Positions 38,758 to 47,934 of a DNA stretch of 64,000 bases are shown here, piece after piece; within the stretch, counting starts at the first letter, position 1, and the number at the start of each line of letters is the position of its first letter. Source of the DNA: an uncultured Endozoicomonas sp. (lineage in GTDB: Bacteria > Pseudomonadota > Gammaproteobacteria > Pseudomonadales > Endozoicomonadaceae). The position numbers were made by a program, and so were the translations under genes. The stretch covers positions 233,367 to 297,366 of the forward strand of contig NZ_CANMAO010000002.1 of the NCBI RefSeq assembly GCF_947495845.1, written 5' to 3'. The notes under the pieces are model-generated. The model made no database searches and was not told where the DNA came from. It saw only the letters and a program-made list of their open reading frames with translations.

Positions 38758-39027
38758 TTACTTTTTTCCAGAACCAGTAATGGACCCCATCAATTTGGCA
38801 ACGGATTTTTTAAAATCATCAATGGCAGATACGCCCAGCTTTTTCACATCCATAAGATGCGGCTCTGCCTGATCGAAGTACTCATCAAGATGATCGATTT
38901 CTTCATGCTGCATATCCAGACGTTCCGATTCCAGCTCCTTCTCCAGCCGTTTTAGTGTCGCCTTTACTTCCTTAATCTGAGCTTTCAACTCTTTGCGATG
39001 TGCCTTGTATTCCTTGAGTGTTGGCAT
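38758..39027 (-). CDS. Small coiled-coil protein of unknown function
   Basis: Eighty-nine-residue, highly charged protein. Residues about 5-45 form a heptad-like helix (HRKELKAQIKEVKATLKRLE), followed by an acidic stretch and a basic glycine-serine end. There is no signal peptide or membrane segment and no family was recognised. It starts 10 bp after the stop of the Na/Pi transporter gene, so the two are almost certainly co-transcribed. A PhoU-like accessory role would be attractive but the sequence does not look like PhoU. Confidence 0.75.
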   Translation of the reverse strand: MPTLKEYKAHRKELKAQIKEVKATLKRLEKELESERLDMQHEEIDHLDEYFDQAEPHLMDVKKLGVSAIDDFKKSVAKLMGSITGSGKK

Positions 39028-39037
39028 GATTGTCTCC

Positions 39038-40186
39038 TCAGGCAGTAAACGCGATCAAAATAGCGGGCAGAATAAAGAATACGCCGATGACATAGGCCAA
39101 AACCATCCACTTATTCCGGCTGGCTTTTTGAGCAAATCGTCGGGCTATTGTCGGTGGTATTTTTCTCAGGAACGGAATACCGTAAATAAGCACGACAGCG
39201 GACACATTAAATAATAAGTGCACCAAGGCAATCTGCAGAGCAAAGAAGCCCATTGCCCCCTGAACGGCGGTTGCGGCTAACAACGCCGTAATGGTCGTAC
39301 CGATATTCGAACCCAGAGTAAATGGATATATCTCTTTCAGTTTGAATATGCCATTACCCGCCAACGGCACAATAAGACTGGTGCAAGTAGAAGACGACTG
39401 TACGGCAATGGTCATCATCATACCGGAAAAAATACCAGTACCTGGGCCACGGCCAATGGCTTTGTGCAAAATCTGCTTGGCTTTGCCAACCATCAACTGC
39501 TTAAGCAATTTACCGAGAAAAATAATGGAGATAAAAATACAGGCAAGCCCGACAAGCGCTAGGCTGACACCGCCCCAGAGATCCGGTAACGACCCGAACA
39601 AACCTTTAAACAGATTAACCACTGGCGAGGTCAGTACTTTGACAAAATCCAGTCCTTTAATGCTATAGGTTCCGCCGCCCATAAGTAGTGACGCCAGCAT
39701 ATTGGACGCTTTGGCGAGAAAGCCAGTCATAATTTCCAGTGGCAGGAAAATCATGACCGCCATTAAATTAAAAAAGTCGTGAACCGTTGCCGCTGAAAAT
39801 GCACGACGGAACTCTTTTTTCTTGCCAACATGGCCCATACTCACCAGAGTATTCGTCACGGTTGTACCAATGTTTGCCCCCATAATCATGGGAATGGCCA
39901 TTTCGACGGGCAAGCCACCGGCCACAAGACCCACAATAACGGACGTTACCGTACTGGATGATTGCACGACGGCAGTCGCAAGGGCACCGGTCACCAATCC
40001 CATGATTGGATTGGTAGCAAAAGCAAACAGTTGACGTGCGCCGTCTGCTCCACCAGACGCCCACTTGAATCCCGATCCGATCATACCTACCGCGGCGAGC
40101 AGCAGGTAGATCATCAAAACAACAAATAGCCACTGGACGACATGACTTTTAGAGTCAGCCGGCATGGCTGCAGAACTGGGTTGCAT
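39038..40186 (-). CDS. Na+/phosphate cotransporter family protein (NptA-like)
   Basis: Type II Na/Pi cotransporter (PF02690) of 382 residues. The diagnostic inverted QSSS motifs occur twice, AVVQSSSTVTSVIVGLV and IAVQSSSTCTSLIVPL, each followed by an NIGTT motif (GANIGTTVTN, GSNIGTTITA). About eight to ten membrane segments are visible. Unlike E. coli YjbB it has no PhoU-like C-terminal domain. Na+-driven phosphate import is the family role. The gene is followed by a co-transcribed coiled-coil gene. Confidence 0.92.
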   Translation of the reverse strand: MQPSSAAMPADSKSHVVQWLFVVLMIYLLLAAVGMIGSGFKWASGGADGARQLFAFATNPIMGLVTGALATAVVQSSSTVTSVIVGLVAGGLPVEMAIPMIMGANIGTTVTNTLVSMGHVGKKKEFRRAFSAATVHDFFNLMAVMIFLPLEIMTGFLAKASNMLASLLMGGGTYSIKGLDFVKVLTSPVVNLFKGLFGSLPDLWGGVSLALVGLACIFISIIFLGKLLKQLMVGKAKQILHKAIGRGPGTGIFSGMMMTIAVQSSSTCTSLIVPLAGNGIFKLKEIYPFTLGSNIGTTITALLAATAVQGAMGFFALQIALVHLLFNVSAVVLIYGIPFLRKIPPTIARRFAQKASRNKWMVLAYVIGVFFILPAILIAFTA

Positions 40187-40317
40187 TTAAACATCCTGCG
40201 AAATGATCAATCGGACTTCCCGACAGCCATGATCAACACTGCCGGAGAGAAGGTTGGCTGTATATCAAACAAACAGCCTTTGAAGAGCGCATAGGATAAA
40301 GAAACACGGGTTCAGTC

Positions 40318-40767
40318 TCAACCCTGCTCCATCACTAAAAGTACCATCCCCTGACAACCAGTCACGATCACATTGTGGCCCCGCGCGACAGAACGATCCG
40401 ATTGAACCTTCCAGAACGTATCGCCGATCTGGAGTTTACTGATCCCTGCCGGAAGGTCGTGATCCAGCAAAACCGTTCTGCCAACCAGCTGCAGCGCACG
40501 GTTATTAAGTTCTGGGCTATCACTCTTATTGTTTACTTTGCGGAAAAATTTCCAATAAGCCACCGTAAAAAGCAGACTGCCAATACCAAACCACATCAGC
40601 TGAGAAGGCCAACTCACATCGGGGGAAATCCAGAGAATCAGCGCGACTAATGCCGAAGCGGCAGCGCTGCCTAACAAAAAACCACCAGCGCCCAAAGCTT
40701 CTGCACCCAGAAAAACAAAGAACAGAATAAGCCAGTGCCAGGGTTCAAAAGACATTGCTATATCCAT
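40318..40767 (-). CDS. NfeD-family membrane protein (YbbK type)
   Basis: Short-form NfeD protein of 149 residues: three or four membrane helices in residues 8-75, then a C-terminal OB-fold-like domain (LVGRTVLLDHDLPAGISKLQIGDTFWKV). Such proteins work with SPFH-domain stomatin-like partners, as here: its ATG overlaps the qmcA stop by one base (TGATG). Probably helps organise membrane microdomains or protein quality control at the inner membrane. Confidence 0.88.
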   Translation of the reverse strand: MDIAMSFEPWHWLILFFVFLGAEALGAGGFLLGSAAASALVALILWISPDVSWPSQLMWFGIGSLLFTVAYWKFFRKVNNKSDSPELNNRALQLVGRTVLLDHDLPAGISKLQIGDTFWKVQSDRSVARGHNVIVTGCQGMVLLVMEQG

Positions 40768-41687
40768 CAGCCATCCTTCCGTTGTGAAACGTCTCCAACC
40801 AGCTCCTTGATACCGGCGATAGAGCCGATCAAACTGCCGGCCTCTAAAGGCATCATGACAATTTTGCTGTTGTCTGCAGAAGCCACATCTTTAAGCGCCT
40901 CTACATATTTCTGAGCAACAAAGTAATTAATGGCCCGGTGATCACCTTCTGCAATGGCCTTGGATACACGACTGGTGGCAACCGCTTCGGCTTCTGCCAG
41001 ACGTTCCCTGGCTTCCGCTTCACGTTTGGCCGCTTCTAATGCACCTTCTGCCTTAAGAATCTGCGCCTGCTTTGCACCTTCGGCCACTTTAATGGCCGCT
41101 TCCCGGGAACCTTCTGCTTCGAGAATCTGTGCGCGCTTTTCCCGCTCCGCCTTCATCTGGCGTCCCATGGATTCAACCAAATCAGCCGGTGGTGCGATGT
41201 CACGCAACTCTATACGCGTCACTTTCACACCCCATGGGTCAGTTGCCTCATCAACTTTGGTCAACAGTCGTTCATTGATACGGTCGCGGTTGGATAACAT
41301 TTCATCCAGTTCCATAGAACCGAGCACCGCACGAATGTTAGTCATCACCAGGTTCTTCATGGCGCGATCCAAATCATTGACCTCATAAGAGGCTCTTACT
41401 GGATCCTGAACCAGATAAAAACACACCGCATCGGTAGTGACCTGAGCATTGTCAGAACTGATTACTTCCTGGGGCGGAATATCCAGCACCTGCTCCATCA
41501 TGTTTATTTTCTTACCAATCGCATCAACCACCGGAACAATGACATGCAGCCCGGGGCTGAGAGTGCGCGTGTACTTTCCAAAGCGTTCGACAGTGTAATT
41601 GTATCCCTGAGACACGATTCTGACACCGGTAGTGATCAGCACGCCAATCAGTACGACGAAGACAATGGCGGTTATTTCCATACCCAT
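40767..41687 (-). CDS. qmcA: SPFH/band 7 stomatin-like protein QmcA
   Basis: Slipin-type membrane protein of about 306 residues with one N-terminal membrane helix ([20 protein letters not shown]), the SPFH domain (about 30-200: [52 protein letters not shown]) and a long Ala/Glu-rich coiled coil (about 190-265). Relatives oligomerise in the inner membrane and interact with FtsH-type proteases. The ATG at 41687 has GGGAG upstream; another ATG lies two codons further in. Coupled to the nfeD gene. Confidence 0.92.
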   Translation of the reverse strand: MGMEITAIVFVVLIGVLITTGVRIVSQGYNYTVERFGKYTRTLSPGLHVIVPVVDAIGKKINMMEQVLDIPPQEVISSDNAQVTTDAVCFYLVQDPVRASYEVNDLDRAMKNLVMTNIRAVLGSMELDEMLSNRDRINERLLTKVDEATDPWGVKVTRIELRDIAPPADLVESMGRQMKAEREKRAQILEAEGSREAAIKVAEGAKQAQILKAEGALEAAKREAEARERLAEAEAVATSRVSKAIAEGDHRAINYFVAQKYVEALKDVASADNSKIVMMPLEAGSLIGSIAGIKELVGDVSQRKDG

Positions 41688-41774
41688 TAGAGCTCCCGCT
41701 GTAGAGTGAAGCGGGAGAGTAAAACCTCCCACATTATTATTCGGTTTAAACGTTCAGTCAGTGTACGACAGCAA

Positions 41775-43853
41775 TCACTTCATACGAAAGCACTTCAGAA
41801 TAAAAGCGTAATTGAACGCCTCTTCATCAATCCACTCATAACGTTTGCTGGCGCCGGCATGACCAGCATGCATATTAATATTGAGTAGCAACAGGTTGTC
41901 GTCTGTTTTTCGATCACGAAGTCGGGCGACCATTTTTGCGGGTTCCCAATAGGTTACCTGCTCATCAGAAATACCCGAGTTAAACAACATGGGCGGATAC
42001 GCTTTTGCCTCAACATTGTCGTAAGGCGAGTACTTCATGATGTAATCAAAGTCACCGGCGTTCTCGACAGGGTTGCCCCACTCTTCCCACTCTGGTGGCG
42101 TTAATGGCAGAGAAGCATCACTGATGGTGTTAATCACATCAACAAACGGCACATCAGCAACCACAGCACCAAACAAATCTGGCCGGAGATTGGTCACAGC
42201 CCCCATCAACAAACCACCCGCACTGCCGCCATTGATGGCAACCTGACCTTTTTGACCATAACCCTGATCAATCAAGTGTTCCGTCACATCAATAAAATCG
42301 TAAAAGGTATTCAGCTTATGGCGCATTTTTCCATCAAGGTACCAGCTATACCCTTTCTCATCTCCGCCCCGAATATGGGCAGTGGCGTAAACAAAACCAC
42401 GATCCACCAGGCTGAACAGTTTGGATGAGAAACCAGCCGTCATACCAAAACCATAGGAACCATAGCCGTATACCATTAATGGGTTGGCGCCATCGAGTGT
42501 CAGGCCTTTCTGATGAATGATCGTCACAGGAACCTGTGCGCCATCTCGCGCCTTCACATATTCACGATGAACTTCATAGTGTTCCGGATCAAAATTTGGG
42601 GTTTCCCGGGTGTATAAATGCGTTGTGGAGGCCGTTGTTAAATCGAGTTCAAGCACCGTTGCCGGGCGAATAGGAGAAGAGTAATCCAGCCTGACTTTGG
42701 TGACGTTATGATCCCAATCGCCGGAAAAATCCAGTTCATAAGCTTCATCTGGCATGGAAACCAAGTGTTCTTTACCCGATTCCATATTCACTACGATTAG
42801 CTCATTCAACCCCCGTTCATTGTTTTTCTGTTCGATAATCAGGTAATGACTGTAAAAATGGATTTCATCAAGACTGGTGGTTTCACTCTCCTTTCGGATT
42901 AGCTGCCACGCTGTCTGATCCCACTGTTGTACACTGGTTTTGAACAGCTGAAAATTATGGGCTTCATGAAGATTCGTGAGAATATAGAAATCCCCTCGAT
43001 AGTGATCAATATCAAAGACCACATCATCTTTGCCATGGGCAAATAGCCGAAAATCTAACGTCTTTCGAGGAGAGACATAAACGACCTGGCTGGAGCCGCT
43101 GTTCAGGTAAACCATCAGATAGTCTCGATCTGTCGTTTCTCCCAGAGATAAAAACATACTGTCGAATTCATCGGGCTTTGAGTAAACCAACTCTTTCGCG
43201 CTTGGTCCTTTATGAATATTGACCCGATAGATATCGCGCCCTCTGGCCTGTTCATCGCGCTCAACAATCAATAGATGTTCGTCGTCCACCCAGAGAATGG
43301 AGCCGGTACTGTTTGGAAAGGACCAGTCAAGATCTTCGCCGGTTTCAAGGTTGCGCACTTTAATCGTGCGATCCATAGAGCCCGTCAAGTTAAAGCCATA
43401 AGCCAGAAAGCTATTAATCCGATTAGTGACCGATGGACCAAACATGAATAGCTCTTTGCCTTTGGCTTCCTGGTTAACGTCCATATACACCGTTTCGGGA
43501 GCTTCCATGGATGTGTGCCGACGGCAGAGAACAGGATAGTTCTTACCTTTTTCTTCACGATAGTAGTAAAGATAATCACCTTTCTTCACTGGCCAGGATT
43601 GGTAGTCTTCTTTAATCCGGGAAAGAATTTCATCGTACAGTGACTCACGGACCGGCTGGTAATCTGCCATCTGCTCATCTTTATAGGCAGCTTCTGCTTC
43701 AAGATATTTCAGAATGTCCGTATTTTTAAAATCCAGATCCCCTGCCACGATTTTTTGCCAGTTTTCATCACGGAGCCATTGGTATTCATCGATACGTGTC
43801 TGTCCGTGTTGTTCGATGGTGACCGGTATTTTTGCAGCAACAGGGGCGTTCAA
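41775..43853 (-). CDS. ptrB: Oligopeptidase B (prolyl oligopeptidase family, S9A)
   Basis: Serine peptidase cleaving short peptides after basic residues. The N-terminal beta-propeller (about 70-400) is followed by an alpha/beta hydrolase domain with the nucleophile motif GGSAGG, preceded by GYGSYG and HIRGGDEKGYSWYLDGK. The final HAGHAGASKRYEW carries the catalytic histidine. The frame extends to 43916, but no ribosome site supports that end. A TTG at 43853 with GAGG 7 bases upstream gives MNAPVAAKIPVTIEQHGQTR, which aligns with the E. coli start. With this start the protein has 692 residues. No signal peptide; cytoplasmic. Confidence 0.88.
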   Translation of the reverse strand: MNAPVAAKIPVTIEQHGQTRIDEYQWLRDENWQKIVAGDLDFKNTDILKYLEAEAAYKDEQMADYQPVRESLYDEILSRIKEDYQSWPVKKGDYLYYYREEKGKNYPVLCRRHTSMEAPETVYMDVNQEAKGKELFMFGPSVTNRINSFLAYGFNLTGSMDRTIKVRNLETGEDLDWSFPNSTGSILWVDDEHLLIVERDEQARGRDIYRVNIHKGPSAKELVYSKPDEFDSMFLSLGETTDRDYLMVYLNSGSSQVVYVSPRKTLDFRLFAHGKDDVVFDIDHYRGDFYILTNLHEAHNFQLFKTSVQQWDQTAWQLIRKESETTSLDEIHFYSHYLIIEQKNNERGLNELIVVNMESGKEHLVSMPDEAYELDFSGDWDHNVTKVRLDYSSPIRPATVLELDLTTASTTHLYTRETPNFDPEHYEVHREYVKARDGAQVPVTIIHQKGLTLDGANPLMVYGYGSYGFGMTAGFSSKLFSLVDRGFVYATAHIRGGDEKGYSWYLDGKMRHKLNTFYDFIDVTEHLIDQGYGQKGQVAINGGSAGGLLMGAVTNLRPDLFGAVVADVPFVDVINTISDASLPLTPPEWEEWGNPVENAGDFDYIMKYSPYDNVEAKAYPPMLFNSGISDEQVTYWEPAKMVARLRDRKTDDNLLLLNINMHAGHAGASKRYEWIDEEAFNYAFILKCFRMK

Positions 43854-43935
43854 AGGCGATTCCTCAACACTGATTAACTTTGCAGGTGGTTGTTGCAGAA
43901 CAGAAACAACCACCAATATGATTGTATAATATAAG

Positions 43936-44217
43936 CTAAAACCAAGAAATTACTTTATCATGCTCCAGGCTTTGCTTCACAAACTGCTCATAGTTTATGG
44001 CAAGACAATCGTCAGGGGCGTTAATGCCTCGGGCTTTCAGATCCTGATTCATGGCTATTAGCTTACAGGTGGAACGTATAGTCTCTAATTGTCGTTTGCC
44101 AACCAGCAGCCCATAAATACCGTCTTCAATCAGTAAGATGGTATCGCCCTCAGCAACACTTCGCAGGCAATTATCAAAAGGCTGCCCCGTTTTATTGATG
44201 GTATGCAGTGTTTTCAT
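43936..44217 (-). CDS. tusB: Sulfurtransferase complex subunit TusB
   Basis: Part of the TusBCD complex that relays sulfur from TusA to TusE for 2-thiolation of tRNA wobble uridine. The 93-residue protein starts MKTLHTINKTGQPFDNCLRS and has the ILLIEDGIYGLL motif of the DsrH family. Its ATG overlaps the tusC stop by one base. tusE, which follows tusB in many gammaproteobacteria, is not here; the next gene is oligopeptidase B. Confidence 0.9.
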   Translation of the reverse strand: MKTLHTINKTGQPFDNCLRSVAEGDTILLIEDGIYGLLVGKRQLETIRSTCKLIAMNQDLKARGINAPDDCLAINYEQFVKQSLEHDKVISWF

Positions 44218-44576
44218 CAGAAATTCAAAACCCTGGAGTGCTGCTGAATAAATAGTGGCAATTCATCGGCAGACAGTATCGTAACGCTTTCTTGAAGATC
44301 GCCAAGGCTCAGGCCTCGTTCATCCAACGACGTTTGATCAACATGGATTTCATCAACACCGTAAAGTGGTAATGCCTGCAACATAGAGGACAGGTTTTTA
44401 CGGCCAATGCTGTTGCTATCCTGTCCTTTGACTAACTGATAAACACCATCGCCCATAAGCAGCAAATGGGTTTCCAGATCATAAGAGGCTGAAACCAGCG
44501 CGACATCCAGAGCTTCACGGGCAAACTGACCGTGATAGGGAGCACGGGTTGAGACCACACAGATGGAATGACTCAT
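44217..44576 (-). CDS. tusC: Sulfurtransferase complex subunit TusC
   Basis: DsrF-type subunit of TusBCD, 119 residues: STRAPYHGQFAREALDVALVSASYDLE followed by LLLMGDGVYQL. The ATG at 44576 has GGAGG 5 bases upstream and starts one base after the tusD stop, so the frame upstream of it is not used. Middle gene of a tightly packed tusD-tusC-tusB operon. Confidence 0.92.
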   Translation of the reverse strand: MSHSICVVSTRAPYHGQFAREALDVALVSASYDLETHLLLMGDGVYQLVKGQDSNSIGRKNLSSMLQALPLYGVDEIHVDQTSLDERGLSLGDLQESVTILSADELPLFIQQHSRVLNF

Positions 44577-44577
44577 A

Positions 44578-44970
44578 TCAGCCTCCAAAGGTCACAAAAC
44601 GATCGGCAGAAACAACACCATCCAAGAGTTGCCCAAGACCCGATAACTCATAACCTTCACGCAGATTATGAGCCGGCAGGCTGTATCGCTCAGCCTCACG
44701 ACCATCAACCACACCTCTTCTGAGAGCTGCAGCAATACAGACAACAGCATCCAGTTTGTTTTTTTGCACAAACGTTTGCCACTCATCAGGAAGATTCATT
44801 TCATCCTGAGGCGGCTGAGCCAAACCAGTGGCCACATTCACACCATCCTGATAGAAAAACAGCCGAACAATCTCATGCCCCTGAGCCACTAGTGCCTGGG
44901 CAAATTGCAAGGCACTGTGAGGTGCCTGACTGTTGGCCGGAGCTCCGTAGATGGCCAGCGCAAACTTCAT
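44578..44970 (-). CDS. tusD: Sulfurtransferase complex subunit TusD
   Basis: DsrE-type catalytic subunit, 130 residues. FALAIYGAPANSQAPHSALQFAQAL is the typical start. The persulfide-carrying cysteine is in AVVCIAAALRRGVVD, and the FGG C-terminus is conserved. Works with TusB and TusC in the thiolation of tRNA (s2U34). The operon follows yccA, the order found in Pseudomonas, but the yccA terminator at 45013 separates them. Confidence 0.94.
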   Translation of the reverse strand: MKFALAIYGAPANSQAPHSALQFAQALVAQGHEIVRLFFYQDGVNVATGLAQPPQDEMNLPDEWQTFVQKNKLDAVVCIAAALRRGVVDGREAERYSLPAHNLREGYELSGLGQLLDGVVSADRFVTFGG

Positions 44971-45012
44971 GGAATAAACCTTTTTAATGACTATCGAATG
45001 ATCTTAACAGAA

Positions 45013-45047
45013 AACAAAAAAGCCCCACCAAACGGTGAGGCTTTTTC
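45013..45047 (-). terminator. Rho-independent terminator of yccA
   Basis: Minus strand GCCTCACC - 4 nt - GGTGGGGC followed by TTTTTT, 17 bp after the yccA stop codon. Confidence 0.88.
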
Positions 45048-45063
45048 TTCAAGCAGACAACAA

Positions 45064-45729
45064 TCAGTCGTCACTGGCACCCAGCAGGTGAAGCAGTGCA
45101 GTAAACAGATTGTAGATATCCAGATACAGAGAAACGGTAGCGCGGATGTAGTTGGTCTCACCACCGTGAATGATACGGCTGGTATCAAACAGGATAAAGC
45201 CGGACATCAGCAGCACAATCAGTGCAGACAGCGCCATGCTGGCAGCGGGCACATTGAAGAACATCAAAGCGATACTGGCAACCACGGCAACAATCAGACC
45301 CACCATCAGGAAGCCACCCATGAAAGAGAAATCTTTACGGGTAGTCAGCACATAAGCAGACAGAGAGAAAAACACAACAGCGGTTCCGCCCAGAGCCTGC
45401 ATGATCAGAGATGGGCCGTTAGCCATTCCCAGATAGTGATTCAGCATTGGTCCGAGGGCAGCACCCAGAACACCGGTAAAGGCAAATACAGCCACGATGC
45501 CTTTGGCAGAATCCGCCGTTTTGTTCACAACAAACAGCAGACCAAAGCCTACCAGAGAAAGAACCAGAGCCGTCATCTGGCTGATTTGCAGAGCCATGGC
45601 AACGCCAGCAGTGAAAGCACTGAACAGCAGAGTCATGCCCAGCAGCATATAGGTGTTGCGGAGAACTTTGTTGATCTCGATGCCAGCACCGATGCTGGCC
45701 GAAGCTGTCATTGCAGGTTTGCGATCCAT
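45064..45729 (-). CDS. yccA: Bax inhibitor-1 family membrane protein YccA
   Basis: Seven-helix inner-membrane protein, 221 residues, of the BI-1/TMBIM family. YccA of E. coli is a substrate and inhibitor of FtsH and protects jammed Sec translocons. Landmarks: NKVLRNTYMLLGMTLLFSA, the GFILFDTSRIIHGGETNYIRA helix and the LYLDIYNLFTALLHLLG C-terminal motif. Sits upstream of tusDCB as in Pseudomonas. A family C repeat lies 92 bp upstream of its start. Confidence 0.93.
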   Translation of the reverse strand: MDRKPAMTASASIGAGIEINKVLRNTYMLLGMTLLFSAFTAGVAMALQISQMTALVLSLVGFGLLFVVNKTADSAKGIVAVFAFTGVLGAALGPMLNHYLGMANGPSLIMQALGGTAVVFFSLSAYVLTTRKDFSFMGGFLMVGLIVAVVASIALMFFNVPAASMALSALIVLLMSGFILFDTSRIIHGGETNYIRATVSLYLDIYNLFTALLHLLGASDD

Positions 45730-45820
45730 CTTGATTATTCCTCTATCTGGATGTCTATTTTGATTATATCAGACCGATCTGCTAGGGCTATAGTTTTAAC
45801 AATTCCTGACAAACCATTAC

Positions 45821-45988
45821 CTTAGAAGCTGTTCACAATCTTTCTGCGAGCTGCAAACGATGATAAAACGCCCCTGTTTTTCAGTTTTCTTCGTTGCGTA
45901 GCGCCACTATGCGCCTCAAAAAACTGAAAAACAGGAACATTTTCTCCTCGTTTTCGCTATTCGCAAAAGATTATGAACAGCTTCTTAG
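45821..45988. mobile_element. MITE-like palindromic element, family C (168 bp)
   Basis: Left end CTTAGAAGCTGTTCACAATC and right end, as reverse complement, CTAAGAAGCTGTTCATAATC. A second pair of matching blocks (CCTGTTTTTCAGTTTT and its complement) lies further in, so most of the element folds back on itself. No coding capacity. It lies between yccA and the DUF4892 gene; only one copy is in this window. Confidence 0.7.
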
Positions 45989-46017
45989 CGTGATCCTACG
46001 TGGCACACAGCGTAACA

Positions 46018-46920
46018 TCAATTCCATAAAATGCCTTCCAGAACCAAGTCCTGATTATTACCCTTTATCGACGCCCCACCACAACCTTTGCAGAGTGAAG
46101 TGTGAATTCTGTACCGTTCTTTCGATAAATTCTGTTGATTAAGGGTGTTTTCCAGCTCTGCAGCCCACTCGTTCATTCCGCTGATTCTTTGATCATACTC
46201 GGATATTCCGTCGGGCAGCTCCCCACGAATGATAAAGAGCGCCTGAGAAACTTCATCGTTTTTCAATTGGCTGGTGAATTGGCTGAGCCGCTTTTCCAAC
46301 GACACCTTATTAGAAAGAATCATTGCAAAGCCAGAATCAGAACTGGCCTGAATACCGCCTTCCGGCTCAAAAATATCAACCAGTGTGTAAACCCGGCCAT
46401 TACCCCGTTTGACGGAATACACGAAATAAACAGCCCCAGCCTGTTCACCAACGAAGTAAGACTGGGCTTTATCCTGACCGTACAATCTGGGAATTTTAAA
46501 TATTTCGTTGGCCCAAAAGTTACTGGCACCACAGGAAAAGCTCTGACATTCAAAAAGCGGCTTCACGCCCAGCTCTTTCAATCTGGTAACAAAGAAGTCA
46601 TAACCCTGCTCACTGCCATGGCCTGATGACAGTTGATACAACGTTCGATGCAGCATGCCACTTTGCCAGCGGGCATTGTCTGATGTAACCACGCCATTGA
46701 CCCGTTTCATCCGGCTGGTGATCACCGGATGATTTTGCCGGGCTTCCTTGATGGATATTTCGACCTTGCCGTTAGGATAAGAAGGCAAAGGCTCACGGGC
46801 GCTGTAACCAATAGACGGAAGTAGCCCGATAAACAGGCAGGCAATAAAACGCCTCACCCCAAGGGAACGAAAACCTGCGCTCTGTCTAACTGGTGCTGGT
46901 TGTAAAACGATATTCACCAT
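46018..46920 (-). CDS. DUF4892 domain protein, exported
   Basis: About 300 residues with a hydrophobic signal-like segment (RRFIACLFIGLLPSIGYSA) and a mature part resembling the DUF4892 family of Pseudomonas and relatives. Recognisable blocks are LPSYPNGKVE, ARWQSGMLHRTLYQL, FFVTRLKELGVKPLFECQ and YVSVKRGN-like VYSVKRGNGRVY. The last third (about residues 200-300) has an EYDQRISGMNE stretch that could be OmpA-like. Function unknown. The frame opens with GTG at 46938, but the ATG at 46920 has a G-rich ribosome site. Ends 29 bp from the family C repeat. Confidence 0.75.
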   Translation of the reverse strand: MVNIVLQPAPVRQSAGFRSLGVRRFIACLFIGLLPSIGYSAREPLPSYPNGKVEISIKEARQNHPVITSRMKRVNGVVTSDNARWQSGMLHRTLYQLSSGHGSEQGYDFFVTRLKELGVKPLFECQSFSCGASNFWANEIFKIPRLYGQDKAQSYFVGEQAGAVYFVYSVKRGNGRVYTLVDIFEPEGGIQASSDSGFAMILSNKVSLEKRLSQFTSQLKNDEVSQALFIIRGELPDGISEYDQRISGMNEWAAELENTLNQQNLSKERYRIHTSLCKGCGGASIKGNNQDLVLEGILWN

Positions 46921-46946
46921 GCCATCCCCCCTGGTCACTAATCACA

Positions 46947-47804
46947 TCATACCCTAGAGCTGAACACAGAGTTAACTACTGCAGCAACCGATTCTACCTG
47001 ATCGTCCATATGCAGATGGTGATGTCCTTCCATGGCATGAAACACAAAATGCGGCAGTTGATGGGCAAATTCATCCACTATTTGCCCGGATACCCCTTTA
47101 CTGGCATACACAACATGTGCCGGACAAATCACTTCGTTAGGAAAAGCCAGGGTTTGCTCCAGAGTAAATCGTGTGGGCGAACCCAGTTTCAGCCTGGCAT
47201 CGTGAGTCCACACCCAACCGTCATCCACCTCCCGCATGGATCTATCCACCAAAAGCTCAGCAGATGCGGAAGACACTTTGAACTCACTCAGGGTTCTGGC
47301 TCGAATGGCTTGTTGTTTTGAACGGTAGACGGTTTTCGGTAATTGATCCGTCGGTGTCTGACGCTGCAAGATATATCGGGTCAATGCACCAGGGGACTCT
47401 TCAGGCTTGCGAGGTCGGGGGAAAAGACCATCAATGGCCACCAGCCCGGTCAAACGATCTTTTAAAACCGAGCCTGCCGCCATGGTACATACGACAGCGC
47501 CCAGAGAATGACCAACCAATCCAAATTTATCCAGCTTCAAGGCATCTGCGATATACAACAGATCCTCAACATAGTGCCAGACATCGTAGCTGAAACCAGC
47601 AGGCCGATGTTGAGAATGACCGTGACCCGCCTGATCCACAGCAATCAGCCGGATTCCCTGAAGGTGAGGTGCCATAGGTGTAAAACTGGCGAGGTTATCC
47701 AACCAGCCATGCAGTGCAATCACCGGATGTCCATCAGGATCACCCCACTGTACCGCTGAAAAGGTTAAATGCGGTGTACTGATGGTGATCGCCTCAGGCT
47801 GCAT
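46947..47804 (-). CDS. Alpha/beta hydrolase
   Basis: Alpha/beta-hydrolase fold protein of 285 residues. HGWLDNLASF forms the oxyanion region, DQAGHGHSQHRP follows, and the nucleophile is the serine in GLVGHSLGAVV. The acid and histidine are probably in the C-terminal region ending EGHHHLHMDD. It resembles the serine hydrolase-like (SERHL) and esterase group, substrate unknown. The frame extends to 47963 but the ATG at 47804 has AAGGA 7 bases upstream and matches family N-termini. Confidence 0.87.
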   Translation of the reverse strand: MQPEAITISTPHLTFSAVQWGDPDGHPVIALHGWLDNLASFTPMAPHLQGIRLIAVDQAGHGHSQHRPAGFSYDVWHYVEDLLYIADALKLDKFGLVGHSLGAVVCTMAAGSVLKDRLTGLVAIDGLFPRPRKPEESPGALTRYILQRQTPTDQLPKTVYRSKQQAIRARTLSEFKVSSASAELLVDRSMREVDDGWVWTHDARLKLGSPTRFTLEQTLAFPNEVICPAHVVYASKGVSGQIVDEFAHQLPHFVFHAMEGHHHLHMDDQVESVAAVVNSVFSSRV

Positions 47805-47934
47805 CAAGAATTCCTTATGATCGAAAACAATAAAAACCGAGAAAAGACGATAATAAGAGCAAGGCTGGAAAGATACAATAAAGAGGCTTATCCACGAAGA
47901 GGCTATCCCCGAAGAGACGCCCCCAACGCAAGCA

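Noticed and set aside
43854..43916. Upstream start of oligopeptidase B (TTG/GTG at 43916-43911)
   Set aside because: No Shine-Dalgarno sequence, and the extra residues have no counterpart in the family; the TTG at 43853 has GAGG at a good distance.
44905..45825. 306-codon plus-strand frame rich in Q and H opposite yccA and tusD
   Set aside because: Composition typical of an antisense shadow, and both opposite genes are well supported together with a terminator.
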